DNA of 64,000 bases from Limnomonas spitsbergensis (taxonomy: Eukaryota; Chlorophyta; Chlorophyceae; Chlamydomonadales). Position 1 is the stretch's first letter. Every line of letters begins with the position of its first letter. The DNA lies in contig JAYJMM010000112.1 in assembly GCA_037349105.1 (NCBI GenBank), positions 1,178,001-1,242,000 on the forward strand, written 5' to 3'. A program made the translations under genes and the position numbers. This document shows, in pieces, positions 1-10,761 of this stretch. Below the pieces are notes generated by a model. It was given only the letters and a program-made list of their open reading frames with translations, had not been told where the DNA came from and searched no databases.

Positions 1-1
1 A

Positions 2-100
2 GGATCAGGATCAGGAGTAGTTGGAGCCACTGTGGAGGAGCAGGTGGAAGAGGAGACGGAGGAGGTGGAGGAGGAGGATGACTACGCAACTTCTTACTGA
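2..100 (+). CDS. Possible acidic C-terminal tail of a gene cut by the window edge
   Basis: One frame from base 2 is open to a TGA at 98-100. It reads as a Gly/Ser/Val start followed by a Glu-rich tail ending EEEDDYATSY. Acidic tails of this kind are common at protein C-termini, and GAG codons dominate. A near-copy of the last codons (GAGGAGGATGACTA) recurs at about 115-130 after the stop, so the region is locally duplicated. There is no upstream sequence to identify a family. It could equally be a low-complexity GGA-rich intergenic stretch. Confidence 0.3.
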   Translation, partial: GSGSGVVGATVEEQVEEETEEVEEEDDYATSY

Positions 101-1059
101 CCGTATACGGTACCGGAGGAGGATGACTATGCTGATTTTTGCTGACCATCAGGGTTGTAATTGAGTTTTAATGTACTGGCTGAAAGTGCTGCGCGGGCAG
201 AAATGGTTATAATGTTATCTGATGCGCGACGTCAAATTAAATTACCTGCTGCGCGGCAATACATTAAATTAAAATTTCGACGCTGCGCGGCCGTTTCAAA
301 ACAGGAACTTGCACTATATACTAGGTTTAGGCAATGGCGACTAGCGTTCTGTGCTAAAATAATTGCACCGGTCGCGAAATGAGCTCACAGTCGACCTTCA
401 AAACTGCGACAAAGCCCCATACTTCAACTGAAGTCGGTAAGCAAACCCTTTCTGGTCCGTCTTTTCAGTCAGTCACTCGGGTATTAAACCTATAGGTTGT
501 TGGACTGATTCCAGGGGCCTTTCCCCCAGAAACTCTACTGTCTTGCTTGAGGGCCAATAAGTTGTGAAATTCTCAGCTGAGATTCTCCAATCATTTAAGT
601 CTACGGACTACAAGCCGAAACTCCTCTCAGGGACGTCCGCCATTGCATTTATTTCATGCCTCACACAAGTAGCAGGCCTGGCTGCATGGGTATGGGCTGC
701 ATGGTCGGGCGTCCACGCGAACAAGCCTCTTTTTAGCAGTGTCCAGAAACGTCATAGACTTCAGACATGCTGATCAAAGTTTCAGCCCCATCCAAGAAGC
801 AATGTCCAACACCCATGGCTTCGCAATTAAAGTAATGGTCAACGATCCCGGCAGTCAAACATTTAGCACCAAACTGATGGGCATCACAAGTTCAAAAACG
901 CCGACATAAGCAGATCCAGACAAAGAACAGTCATGCACGGCATCCTTTGTCAGTTCCATGGTTCTTGAACCTCATATCAAGACAGGCAGGCTTTGCAGCC
1001 TTAGTGTTCATGTCAGTGCACCACCACCTTCCACACTTGCGCTCTCGCTAGGGGGAAAT
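101..1059. other. Gene-free stretch
   Basis: No supported gene. The ORF at 161-382 has no recognisable domain. At about 190-295 a short GC-rich word resembling GCTGCGCGGC recurs four times within AT-rich sequence. The rest shows nothing recognisable. Confidence 0.4.
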
Positions 1060-1310
1060 TGTGCAGTGATACAACGATGGTGGCATTCATACCCAAAGGT
1101 TGAGAGATCAAACCCGCCTCACGATCTTCTCTCCCCCCCTCTAGATTGCCGGGTTTCATGTTCCTGCCCCCTCACATGGGAGGATGGCATGGCTGCACCA
1201 TATGGCCCAGGCTGTGCATGGTAGCTGGAATTGAGCTTAGTCATTCCCTACCAGCCCCACACGGCCAAGCGCTAAGCAGGGCCCAGCGGGTGTGCACTGT
1301 TCTAAACTTA
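1060..1310 (+). mobile_element. SINE-like element (family C), nearly full copy
   Basis: This copy has a tRNA-like head region (GGTTGAGAGATCAAACCC at about 1098) followed by the family body. The body contains a CCGGG..TTCCTGCCCCCTCACA block, the GGATGGCATGGCTGCACC block, and a tail matching CTACCAGCCCCAC..GGGCCCAGCGGG and ending GTTCTAAAC. The same modules in the same order recur near 10.5, 18.8, 51.2, 51.9 and 63.3 kb on both strands. Confidence 0.6.
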
Positions 1311-1786
1311 CGCTTTCCACTATACCAGCTGCAAGCACAACTACTCATTGCTTTGGGCAGCTTTGCTCGGTCGGCGACCTTCCTTCAGCTCCCGACCCCG
1401 GGGTCCTACAGTGCCCACTGGGGCCTCGCTGCCCTCCGGAATGGCCCACCGGCAACGTCCTGCAACCGCCGGGTCGTGCTGGGCTTGGTACCTGAAGCAA
1501 TGAAGTGTAACGTCATTATCCTGAAGCAACAAAGTGTAACTATATTGACCTGAAGCAATCAGGTACAAGACATTTGTCTTAACATCATTAGGAATTAAAA
1601 ACAGTATACAAGCAAACTTCCGATAGAGGGACAAGGGGCGACAGCAGTCATGCCACATAGGCATGAGGAGCTTTTCAACAAGCACAGGCCAGTCGCCTGG
1701 GATGAAGCACAGGCCAGTCGCCTGGGATGAAGTAAGCGCTGGAGGGGACTGAAAGCTGGCAAGGCTCTGCATTCTGGGGCATCAAA
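1311..1786. other. No gene recognised
   Basis: Nothing beyond short local direct repeats was seen: AAGCAAYRAAGTGTAAC near 1495-1560, and AGCACAGGCCAGTCGCC twice near 1680-1730. The ORF at 1341-1772 on minus has no recognisable domain. Confidence 0.35.
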
Positions 1787-1917
1787 CTAGGCATGAAAGC
1801 ATGCTCTGCTGCTGAATGTCAAAATTTCACAGTCTGTTGCAAGCTTGTAGACGCATGCATGATGCAATAGTAGCAGACAAGGGACACACGTATTGCTCAT
1901 CAACGAGTCCGTAAACT

Positions 1918-2030
1918 TCCAGTGTTTTTTGTAAGGCCTGTCTGGCGGCCACCACAGGGCGGCTGGCAGGGACCAAACCTTGACCGGCCAACGACCGGTG
2001 GCCCAAACAACAGAGTCTGCTGCACTATTT
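1918..2030 (+). mobile_element. MITE-like family A fragment
   Basis: It carries the family core GCGGCCACCACAGGGC, GGGACCAAACCTTGACCGGC and CCGGTGGCCCAA. It lies where the DTW gene's last frame would read on, so the true 3' end of that gene may be disrupted or spliced here. Confidence 0.5.
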
Positions 2031-2065
2031 CCTTCCAACCTTGAGCTGGATTGAAGAGAATGTAC

Positions 2066-4647
2066 CCTACATGGCATCACGGACCTTGTCATCAGCCTGA
2101 GAGGCTCTAGCAGCTTCTCGCCCAGCCCTGAGTTTCCTTCCAAGATGGCCACAGCTTTGCACAGGGCTTCATAAGTAGTGAGGTAGCCCTCCTATGCATG
2201 AAGCAGGGGGTGGGTAGGATAAAGGGTCTAAGGTTCAGGTTTTAGCCCTCCTGTGAAAGGAGGAGGAGGGTGTTAAGGGTTTAAGGTTCAGGGTCAAGCC
2301 CTCATGTGTATGGAGCAGGAGGGATGGTTTGCCCTGTGCCACATCCTGTAAGATGCCACCCCTGTTCATTTTAGGGTGCTCAGCCACAATTCAGCTACAT
2401 CATGAATCATGGTTCATGACGTATGGCCCAGGGGCAAGTGCAGCAAGCCCTGATGCTTGGGCCACAGGCTGCAGGCTGGTCCAGTTTTGGTCCTAATCGG
2501 CCGAGTGGTAGCTTGCCCAGAGTCCTGACAAGGGTGCTCTGAAATGCAGTCATCAGCATTACATGCCATATCCCAGAAGAAAGCCGATAACAGCTTCAAC
2601 AGCTTCAATATGAGTTACATCAATCCTTCGGCAAATTCTCGCTCAAGTGCATCATCGAATAATAATCAGTGCTGTGCGATTGCGCCGTGATTCAGAAATC
2701 GTGTTGGTAATTACGGTCCCTTCCTGGTAACGCAGCTGAATTTGCCTTGAGATTACGGTGGATGAAACTCAGCCATGCAATTCATCCACCGTAAGGGCCG
2801 GAACCAGCACAGCACCGATAATAACATAGAGCAGGTCACTCACCACGGGCTCGGTCCGAATGAGACAGGGTCCAGCTGTCATGCCAGCTACAGGACCCTG
2901 CTCAGCAATCTTTGCCCCATCTAGCTCTCCAGCACCGCTGCTCTGTCCACCCGTAGGGCCAGCAGGATCCACCGGCTGTTCTCCCCCTCCCGCTGCAGCA
3001 GGCGGCTGCCCGAATGGCGACGCGTCTGCAACGGGCTGACTGACCGGTAGGGTGACTTGGATGCCACAGCCCTGCGGCTGCAGCATCTGAGACGACACGC
3101 CCCGCCACATTTCCCGGGCCTCCCTGCCGCAAGAAGAAAACCGACCATCATTTATTAAATTGATTTCAGTGCGCGCTTTACAACCCTCTTGGAGGGTTGC
3201 CGGGCAGAGCCACCGCTGGGCTGGTGGAGACCTAACTTTGACTGGCCTACGGCCGGTGGCCCAGGCACCAGGGATTGTTTTACCAGGACTCCCCGGCTGT
3301 AGGCCATGATGGCCGTAGGCTATGGATTGTAGCCGAAGCAAGATAAATAACTAAAAAGTGAAATCTACAGCTCAAGAATGAAGTCCCCAACCCACCTCCA
3401 TGTCCCATCGACAGCTAGCAGCACGTAGGCAGGAGTTCGCCCAGATTCAGACAAGCTCGCGTCCGCAGCACTTGACCCATCTCCTTCAACTTCATTTGCT
3501 GGTGCCATATCGCTGGTGCCAACTTCTGAGCTTGGCGCTGCAGCTGCGGTGTGGTTTGATGCCTCCTCCGTCGTGCCTCTGTCATTGCTGCTGACCTCCA
3601 CCACAGCTGTATGCTGCTGCTGCTGCGGCGGCGGTGGCTGCAGTGGCTGCTGCGTCCATGGGGGAAGCTCATTCAGAGGGGTAGCCCCTGCAGAGGTCAC
3701 GGAAATATACTCATGACTTGCAGAGGCTGAGTGCATGATAAGATGAGGGATGACCATATGAGGTCCATGAATGGATACCGGTACTGGTCTAGTGTTGCAC
3801 CGGTTATGGGCTTTAGCCAAACTGCTATCGAAATGACAACAGTGATGGCTCTCTTGATTGGAAGCCAATCAGCTCCACCGCACTCACACTTGTGCTATGA
3901 GGTCCAGGAATGAATACCGGTAGAGGTCTATTGACCAGCCGGCAAAGAGCGGAAAACTGAGAATCCTCAGTGGGCACAGCCTGCTTTTACTCCATTCAGT
4001 CAGCGCAGCTATCACTTTGTGTCCCTTTCTTACCTTTCCCTGGGAAGAGCATGTACAGCGGGCAGTCGCCCCTAGCTGCGGCAAGCAAGAGTGCGTCGAC
4101 ACCTGCATCTGTACCCTCCTGAGCAGTGCAGCAGATCCTCAACAATTGAAACAGGTGCAGACTCTGACCAGGTTTTAATCTTGGTACGTCTGACCCATGC
4201 TGCCAGGCATGAGATCAGGTGTCAAGCTTCATAGAATGCATTGCATGCTAGGACATGGGAATACATGGTGCTAGCTACCTTGTACTTGCGACCATGCAGC
4301 ACTGTCATGTCCTTTAGACACCTTGAAAGGATGGGAATGGTTGCCAGCGGCTTGCTCTTCTCGTTAGGGTGCCGGATGACAATGACGTGGCCCGCCAAAG
4401 AGATGGGCGGCGACGGCATGGCACTGCACAGGCAGGTGTTGCTGGGGCGTCCGCACCCATCACAGATACGGCGCTTTCTGCTGACGATAGGCTCCTCATT
4501 CTGTGCAGCTGGTGCGGTGATGTCCATCACGGTAAAAAGGTGTGTCCCTTGGCGAAGGATGCTTTTCTTCAACGGGACGCCTTTTGAAAATGGGGCGCTC
4601 AAGGGCAAAATAATATTTCGACAGCAAGACAGGCGACTCGTGAACAT
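2066..4647 (-). CDS. DTW-domain protein (tRNA-uridine aminocarboxypropyltransferase family, DTWD2-like)
   Basis: Five exons in phase: 4647-4279, 4118-4034, 3537(or 3543)-3396, 3123-2844, 2188-~2066. Family knowledge: DTW/TDD proteins transfer 3-amino-3-carboxypropyl from SAM to tRNA uridine. Seen: an N-terminal Cys cluster C62/C65/C72/C74 (CDGCGRPSNTCLC), HPNEKSK at about 93, LYMLFPG in exon 2, the signature DGTW split from REAREMW by intron 3, IRTEP at the end of exon 4, and TTYEALCKAVAILE plus LLEPLR in exon 5. The first ~45 residues are basic and hydrophobic, so organelle targeting is possible. The start is the only ATG after an in-frame TAG. The C-terminus (usually a short basic tail) was not found: the open frame continues to 1787 through a MITE copy. 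Head-to-head with the PP2C gene. Confidence 0.82.
2408..2543 (-). mobile_element. MITE-like family A copy (DTW intron 4)
   Basis: It contains GCAGCAAGCCCTGATGCTTG and GGTCCAGTTTTGGTCCTAAT, the complement of the family core. It is diverged and lacks clear termini. Confidence 0.5.
3168..3352 (+). mobile_element. MITE-like family A copy (DTW intron 3)
   Basis: Starts near AGTGCGCGCTTTA, carries GACTGGCCTACGGCCGGTGG and ends near AGATAAATAACTAAAAAG. It fills the intron between the DGTW exon and the REAREMW exon. Confidence 0.55.
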
Positions 4648-4829
4648 CCAAGCACCTTCAAAGTCTGTCTAAATTTGGCCGCAACGGCAACGGGTGCTAC
4701 AGCGGAGCCATCACAACACGTACAATCCACACCTCTGAAGATTCCTTCTACGGAGTTTTCTGTTTACTGCCACTCGCTTGAAATAGAAGAGAGACGCAAT
4801 GCTTTTTTTTTAAATAGGCTGGTTGGAGC
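4648..4829. promoter_or_regulatory. Divergent intergenic region, likely bidirectional promoter
   Basis: Only 182 bp separate the start codons of the minus-strand DTW gene and the plus-strand PLAT-PP2C gene, so both promoters and 5' UTRs must lie here or overlap. It includes an 11-base A/T run (TTTTTTTTTAA) at about 4804-4814. No specific factor site was recognised. Confidence 0.5.
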
Positions 4830-6960
4830 ATGTCGCTCAGGGCTTGCGCCATCGGCCTCAGGTCTATTGTTCGGAACTCGGCGGCAAGCCAGTGGTTCCA
4901 ATCGCAACAGTTCTTCTCCCAGCTTGCCCAGGCCATAGTGACGGATTCAACACAGCAATCTCTAGCATACGGACTTGCAGATGAGGTGGACTTCTACAGA
5001 TTGAAAGTCACGACGGGGAGAAGGCGAGGGGCTGGGACGACAGACGATGTCTCCGTTCAGTTCATCGGATCAAATGACCAGTCAGGCAGTATTCCCTTAC
5101 CTGTGGAGGAAGGGTTTGAAAGAGGATCGTCACGGGACTTCACAATACCTGTCTCCAAGACTTTAGGTCCTTTGAAAAGGCTGTGTGTGCGAAAAGATGC
5201 CACGAAGGAACGGAGAGGAGGATGGTACCTCAATCAAATGGATGTTGAAACTCCGGAGGGCAGCATGATCTTCCCATGCAACTCCTGGATCGGCAACAGC
5301 GACTGTGGTTCCATCAAAGGTGAGTTTGGGGAATTTCTGTCACATGCAGGTCCATTTGTCACGTTGCCGCTCCTGTGGCTCTTGGACAGCTGGCTGATAA
5401 GTGTTGCTCACTGTGCAGCATCGTGCGAGCGAAACCTACTGCCTGCCGCCCAAGAGATGCCGCCGGCCTTCTATGAGCCGGTGCACGTCCTCGCCTCAGG
5501 CATGGCCATCCCTCACCCTGACAAGCTCAAGACAGGGGGCGTCAAGGGAGTGAATAAAAAGGGCTTTGGCTTTGGTGGAGAGGATGCCTACTTTTACACC
5601 CAGGGCAGGTACGTGCTCACCCTGCTTAAACAAGTATTGCATTGAGGTGAAGGATGTAGAATTCTCAATTGCAGCCTCCGTAGTTTGCTTTGACCACTCA
5701 ACCCTCTCTTAAGGCTCGCAGTCAATCTCGCAACAGGCACAACGTGTTTGGCATGGGGGTGGCTGATGGCGTGTACTCGTGGCGCGAGGTCGGAATCGAC
5801 TCTGGCCACCTGGCCCAGGCGCTGATGCGCACATCCATGAACATGGCTCGGGCAGGGATTGAAGATGTCTTTAAAGGTAAGTTCACCATCAACCTGGACA
5901 TCTGACCGTGCTTCCTCGATCCAGCTTAAAATCACTGGATTTCAGACGCTGGTATGCCTGCCGTAAGCCTTCTCAAGGCTGATCCACTGACGAGCCGCTC
6001 CGCCATTCCCCCTATCCGCAGTGTTCCAAACCAGTGCCCGATATGTCCAGTCAGAGGGAATGCAGGGGTCATGCACCACCTGCTTACTCACCGTCAACCA
6101 GGCGAACGGTCAGCTGCATGCGGTCAACCTGGGAGATGCTGGCTTCATGGTGTTTGGTCGCCCACGGGTGAGCGTGAGTGTATCTCAGGCTTGTACCAGT
6201 GTTTATTTTAGTGGGTACCGGACCACTTTTGCTGGGCCGCCCCGTAGCCACCCCAGGGCCGATTCCCACCAAACCTGGACCGGCTTCCTGCCGGTGGCCC
6301 ATGCAGCAGCGCTGGCCGCACCAGGGGCTTGTGGGGTGCAGGCCACTGTGTAGCTGAACTGTAGCTGACAGTGGTATACCACTCACTTATAAAAAACAGT
6401 GGCTTGTACGTGTCCGATTGCTTGATCAACAGGTTCTGGTCCTGCCCCGAGAGGTTGTTATACCCTCCTGGTCACAACTGTAAATACCATGGCTGTCGTA
6501 CCTCGTGGCCTGGATGCAACCTATCCCCTAACCTCTCATTCAGGCTTTGATGAGTTTCCAGGCCACGAGCCAAGACCTGGAGCTCAAGTTCAAGTCGGAT
6601 CAGCTGGAACATGAGTTTGGGAGGCCTTACCAGCTCGGGCACCATGCCAATTCCAGCCGTGTGGAGGATGCTGACCTGGTGTCATTCTTCGTGTCTCCTG
6701 GCGATGTGATCGTCATGGGCTCTGATGGGTTGCTGGACAACCTGAACGACGAGGAGATTTGCTCAGCGCTCCAGCAGCTTCTGGCAAGAGAGGCGAGCCC
6801 GGGAGCCATGGTGCAAGCGCTTGTCAAGATGGCGTTTGATGCGTCGCTTGATAAGGATCGAGTGACTCCATACTCGATAGGCGCCTCGGATGCGTTTGAC
6901 ATGGTTTACAACGGAGGCAAAAAGGACGACATCTCGGTGCTGGTGGCACAGTGTGTATGA
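4830..6960 (+). CDS. PLAT-domain / PP2C-type (PTC7-like) protein phosphatase fusion
   Basis: Five exons: 4830-5319, 5419-5608, 5737-5876, 6022-6167, 6544-6960 (TGA). The join is in frame and gives 460 aa. Residues ~55-160 form a PLAT/LH2 beta-sandwich: YRLKVTTG, GFERGSSRDFTI, GGWYLNQMDVETPEG and FPCNSWIG. Residues ~190-460 are a PPM/PP2C domain of the PTC7 type, with GGEDAYF (216-222), GVADGV (~234-239), SDGLLDNL (382-389) and GKKDDIS (447-453). These supply the Asp/Glu metal ligands of a Mn/Mg-dependent Ser/Thr phosphatase, so it should be active. The first ~30 residues are Arg/Ser-rich and could be a targeting peptide. PLAT domains bind lipid or protein, so membrane or lipid targeting of the phosphatase is an inference. 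Intron 4 holds a MITE, and a 76-bp tandem array starts at the stop codon. Confidence 0.88.
6200..6395 (+). mobile_element. MITE-like family A copy (PP2C intron 4)
   Basis: Starts at AGTGTTTATTTTAGTGGG, a clear example of the family's left end. It carries the GGACCGGCTTCCTGCCGGTG core and ends in a decayed CACTTATAAAAAACAG. Confidence 0.65.
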
Positions 6961-7270
6961 GGAGCAGTGTGGAAGGGTCAATGACATTACACCTCCAGGC
7001 CCTGCAGTGTGGATGGGTGACACGTGGAGTGTATGAGGAGCAGTGTGGATGGGTCAATGACATGACACCTCTGGGCCCTGCAGTGTGGATGGGTGTTGTA
7101 TGGTGTGCATGAGGAGCAGTGTGGATGGGTCAATGACATGACACCTCTGGGCCCTGCAGTGTGGATGGGTGACGCATGGTGTGCATGAGGAGCAGTGTGG
7201 ATGGTCAATGACATTACACCTCTGGGCCCTGCAGTGTGGATGGGTGTTGCATGGTGTGCATGAGGAGCAG
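6955..7270 (+). repeat. 76-bp tandem repeat starting at the PP2C stop codon
   Basis: Four units begin GTATGAGGAG or GCATGAGGAG at 6955, 7031, 7107 and 7183, with a partial fifth at 7258. The first unit contains the last codons and TGA of the phosphatase. Each unit also holds GTCAATGACAT.ACACCTC followed by GGCCCTGC, which matches the complement of the non-LTR 3' tail (family B). The 3' UTR has therefore captured and amplified a retroelement-derived piece. Confidence 0.8.
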
Positions 7271-9130
7271 CTGGACCCGGTGACATGGAGTTGTGGCAGT
7301 GGAACAGGGGCAGCGCATGGGTTGTCGAATGGGGGGGCGCCATGCCGAGTCCTCAAGTTCTGATTCTTTAGTTTTTAGACTGACGTCATAGCTGCTATTT
7401 ATTTTGATTGAATGAGTAAGGCATTGTGTGATTGTCGCTGGCATTATAATTTGTATTTTCTCTGGCCACTGACGGTGCATATTAAATAAACTATGGGCAT
7501 ATACTATTTTCGTGCTTCTCAAGGCATCGCATTTTTCACGGAACGAGGGATGTTTCTCTAGGGCCTATCCGCCCAATGTATGGGGGATACATCAAACGTA
7601 CATTGCAGGATTAATATTCGTGTGCCTATAGCTGTTAAACTGCAGCGTAAATTTAGCATCATGCGTAGCCTTGGTTGTGTGTTTGTGGTGCAACATAGCC
7701 TGTGTCAAAAATCAACCTCTGTGCCATTTATTCCTACCTGTCTGTTTCTACTGAAGCGTCGAGGGTGGTTATTAAACTGTTTTGCTGCCCTGCCTCTTGC
7801 TCTCCTCAGGACACACTTGGTATCTATTATACAAAAATCAATATCAAAAAAATCTCAGTTCTTGCCGCATGAAGGAGATCTGAAGTAGTTATTGCAGTCT
7901 TGGTTCCCACAGTGAATACCATGTGTGCCACCGATGGGGACATGATGCATTGTACATAAGTCAACAATGTATTTCAAGGTAGCAGCCTAAACGGTGAGTC
8001 TCCGTCATAAGCTAGTGGGGAAGGAGCTCTCGATTCTGTGTTCACTATCGCCAGCATGAAAGATATATCTCAGCCAGTTAGCCCCTTCAGAAAGCAGACT
8101 CGAGTTACCCGGCCAGGGGCCTGGGTTACCGGTAATTTGTTTCGTGAACTAAGGCTTTGCCCATGCTCCTGAATTACCTCCTCCGGCAAAGGAGGTTAAA
8201 GGGTGGTTGGGCTCTTCCCCTGATTGACTATGGTGTCCCCTTGAGCCAAGATAGTTTGGGATTTCCTACTCTCCAGCCTGCCGCCATGCAGGGTAGGACA
8301 ATTCGGCGATCCGGTTTGTCTGATGGTGCCTTACCCGTGCATTACTTGGGCTGTCACTTTGGCTGAGGTATTCCCTGGGCTTCACCCATGACACGTCAGT
8401 GATGTAGGTAACCCTGCCTTCTACAGTTGCAGTGGGCTAGTTGGTAGCCTGACTGTGATGGGGGCTCCTGACAACCTCTGTCATTTACTCCGGGATGTGC
8501 AAATTCTCTCCTTCAGAGCAAGTCTCTCCTTTGTAGATGCCGTCACGGAAGTGTCAGTCATCCAGGGAGGGTCAAGTGATTGATGGCATGCGCCCGAGCC
8601 TTCTTATGCATGGAACAGAGGTGTATCCGTCTCCATTGACATACCTTCACTTTATTTATCCCTTTTCCTTCTTCTTTTTCTGCCCCTATTACCGGTAGTT
8701 AGGCGCCCACGCGGCCTTTTTGAGTAGGGCCCAGAGGTGTAACGTCATGGACATACCGCAGTAGTTGAATTGATAGGAGCTGTTTCTTGAGCTTGACATC
8801 TTTTGCATGTAGATTTTCCTGACATAGCCTGCTCAGCCAGGTTGTAATTCACAACTAGTGAAGACAAACTGCTGCGCCAGCTGTGCGGTTGGCTGGATGG
8901 GTGGGTTGCGTGTTTTCATGTTTGTAGCTGTCGTTGTAGCTGACAAGTCGGGCCGCGCGCGCGCGTCCTGGCCCAATGCCCAAATAGTCCCATCAAGATA
9001 CGACCGACAGTCAAGCCTCCTCGTTCGTGGCTGCCTCCCCCCTGCAATAAAGGAAAGCCTGTTGAGGAGATTTCTGTTGAAGGAATACCTGTTGAAGCCC
9101 TTGCTGAACTTCTGACCGTTCAAAATCAAA
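7271..9130. other. Gene-free stretch between PP2C and the PUB gene
   Basis: No gene supported. AT-rich sequence near 7370-7500 with AATAAA at 7484 could be the end of the phosphatase 3' UTR. TGACGTCA lies at 7380-7387. TACCGGTA occurs at 8127 and 8690. A retroelement tail is at 8640-8756. An alternating GCGCGCGCG run sits near 8953. Confidence 0.4.
8640..8756 (+). mobile_element. Non-LTR retroelement 3' tail (family B)
   Basis: Contains AGGCGCCCACGCGGCC, CTTTTTGAGTAGGGCCCAGA and ends near GTGTAACGTCATGGAC. It is severely 5'-truncated and preceded by the pyrimidine-rich stretch typical of these tails. Confidence 0.6.
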
Positions 9131-10027
9131 ATGGGCTACTATGGAATGCCCAGCGCTAAGCTCCCACCTGGGCCAAGGAGCCCTCTGGATGAGGCCCTGT
9201 ATCAAATCAAGGTGCGTGCCTCTCGCCTCTGTAATCTTTCTCGGGAGTAGGTTCTCACTGTCGTGTTTCCTGCAGAGCATGGAGTCACTGGAGATTATGG
9301 GAAAGCTTCTGTATAATGCTGCCTGCGCGCCAAAGGAAGATAAGTTTCGCCGGATTCGTTTGAGGTAAGGGACTTGAATGGAAGCTGGTTGTGTGTTCTT
9401 CCTCAACGCTTACGTCAATTTTGGTTCGACGCTGCTTCCGAGTCATTGGGTTGTAGAAGCTGACTGATCTTTGGCATGTTCTTTGCTTGCAGCAATGCCA
9501 AGATCAACAGTGCAGTGGTAGAGGTTCCTGGTTGTGTTGATGCATTGCTGGCCATGGGCTGGGAGTACGATGCAGAGGCCCCTGACAACCTGGTCATCGC
9601 AACTGGCAAGTTCATTACAATGGCGGAGGTAAGAGCATGGTAGAACCGGTCTGGCCAAGAATGGAACTTGCTGTCTGTTCTGCCCTTCTTGCTGTTGGTG
9701 CATGGCAACCACGGAAGGTAGAGAGCCAAATCTACCCTTTTGAAAAAACGTTTTATGAACTCTCTGCCCTGCTTGGAAAATTCAGTAGTTGGGGAAGCCA
9801 CAATTCACCTTGTGGTAGGTGCCGGCTGTCCCTCCTGTGTTGTTCCCTTTTTGAATGGTACTGTTGCCCGGGTGCAGGTGAGGAAAATCGAGGATTCTAA
9901 GGAGCGTGTTCGGAAGGAGCAGGGCGAGGAGGCCAAGGAGCGGGAGCGCATCCGCAAGGAGCAGAGGGCAGGCACGCCCACAGTTCCTGCAGACCTTGCA
10001 GGATCGGCTGTCAAGGTCCAAGCTTAG
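9131..10027 (+). CDS. Small PUB (PUG)-domain protein
   Basis: Four exons: 9131-9211, 9276-9364, 9493-9628, 9878-10027. They join in frame to 151 aa. An in-frame TGA lies just upstream of the ATG, which fixes the start. Residues ~28-105 resemble a PUB domain: SMESLEIMGKLLYNA, EDKFRRIRL, NSAVVEVPGCVDALLAMGW and LVIATGKFITMAEVRKI. This matches the helical fold found in peptide:N-glycanase and UBXN6. PUB domains bind the C-terminal tail of p97/Cdc48, so an adaptor in ubiquitin/ERAD traffic is likely. The tail is a highly charged helix (KERVRKEQGEEAKERERIRKE) ending in a short Pro/Ala segment. No UBX or transglutaminase domain follows, so this is a stand-alone PUB protein or a truncated relative. 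Confidence 0.8.
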
Positions 10028-10519
10028 GTCGCCATGTAACAAGCCAACCTTCCTGCATGGCTTATGCAGCAAGGTTGTGGCACCATACCATGCTTGAATA
10101 ATGGATTCATTTATGTCCTAATTTCATAGTCTAGGTTGCAGCAAGACTGGTACATTTCCACGCTTGAAAAATGGATTCATTCATTTCCTAATTTCAGAGG
10201 CTCTGCCATGATTTGGGTGGCTTACCTGTTATAAACCGCACTGACATTTTCTTCATTTCCTTTATGATTGAGTTATCAAGTCATTGTTCCAGTGCAATTC
10301 TCTCAAACATTTGAATGTTACCCATGTGAATCCTATAATATAACATAACCGATTGTGTACAAAAATTACAAGCATGACTGACCATGTCAATAACGTTACT
10401 ATGACCATGTGATACCGGTAGTAGTGAAATCACAGCAATGGAGGTGTGTAACACAGATGGCATCAATAAGGTTGAGGTGTCCAACCCACCAAACAATCCT
10501 TTCTCTCACCCTGTCCAGG
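10028..10519. other. Tail-to-tail intergenic region
   Basis: Contains two near copies of CTTGAATAATGGATTCATT (about 10094 and 10163), TACCGGTA at 10413, and nothing else recognised. The PUB and PLGG1 genes converge on 10028-10761. Confidence 0.4.
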
Positions 10520-10675
10520 GTTCCAGGTCCCTGCCCTCCTCACAAAGGAGGGTGGCAAGGCTGCATTTTAGTCCTGGCAGTGTATAGTAGCTGGCATTGA
10601 GCTTGCTCACCTTGCCCCACTGGACCGAGAAAAGTGCAGAGCCCATCGGATACCGGTATGCACCGTTCTTAATGT
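10520..10675 (+). mobile_element. SINE-like family C copy, diverged
   Basis: Has GTCCCTGCCCTCCTCACA, GGAGGGTGGCAAGGCTGCA, a recognisable TGAGCTTGCTCACC and ends TATGCACCGTTCTTA. A TACCGGTA octamer at 10651 sits within the conserved GGGTATGCACCG block. Confidence 0.5.
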
Positions 10676-10761
10676 ACATGCACAAGGACTCACTGTATAA
10701 TTCAGAAGTATCATAACAGTTACGTCATGGTTCATTAGTATGACGACCTCAGTCCCTCAGA

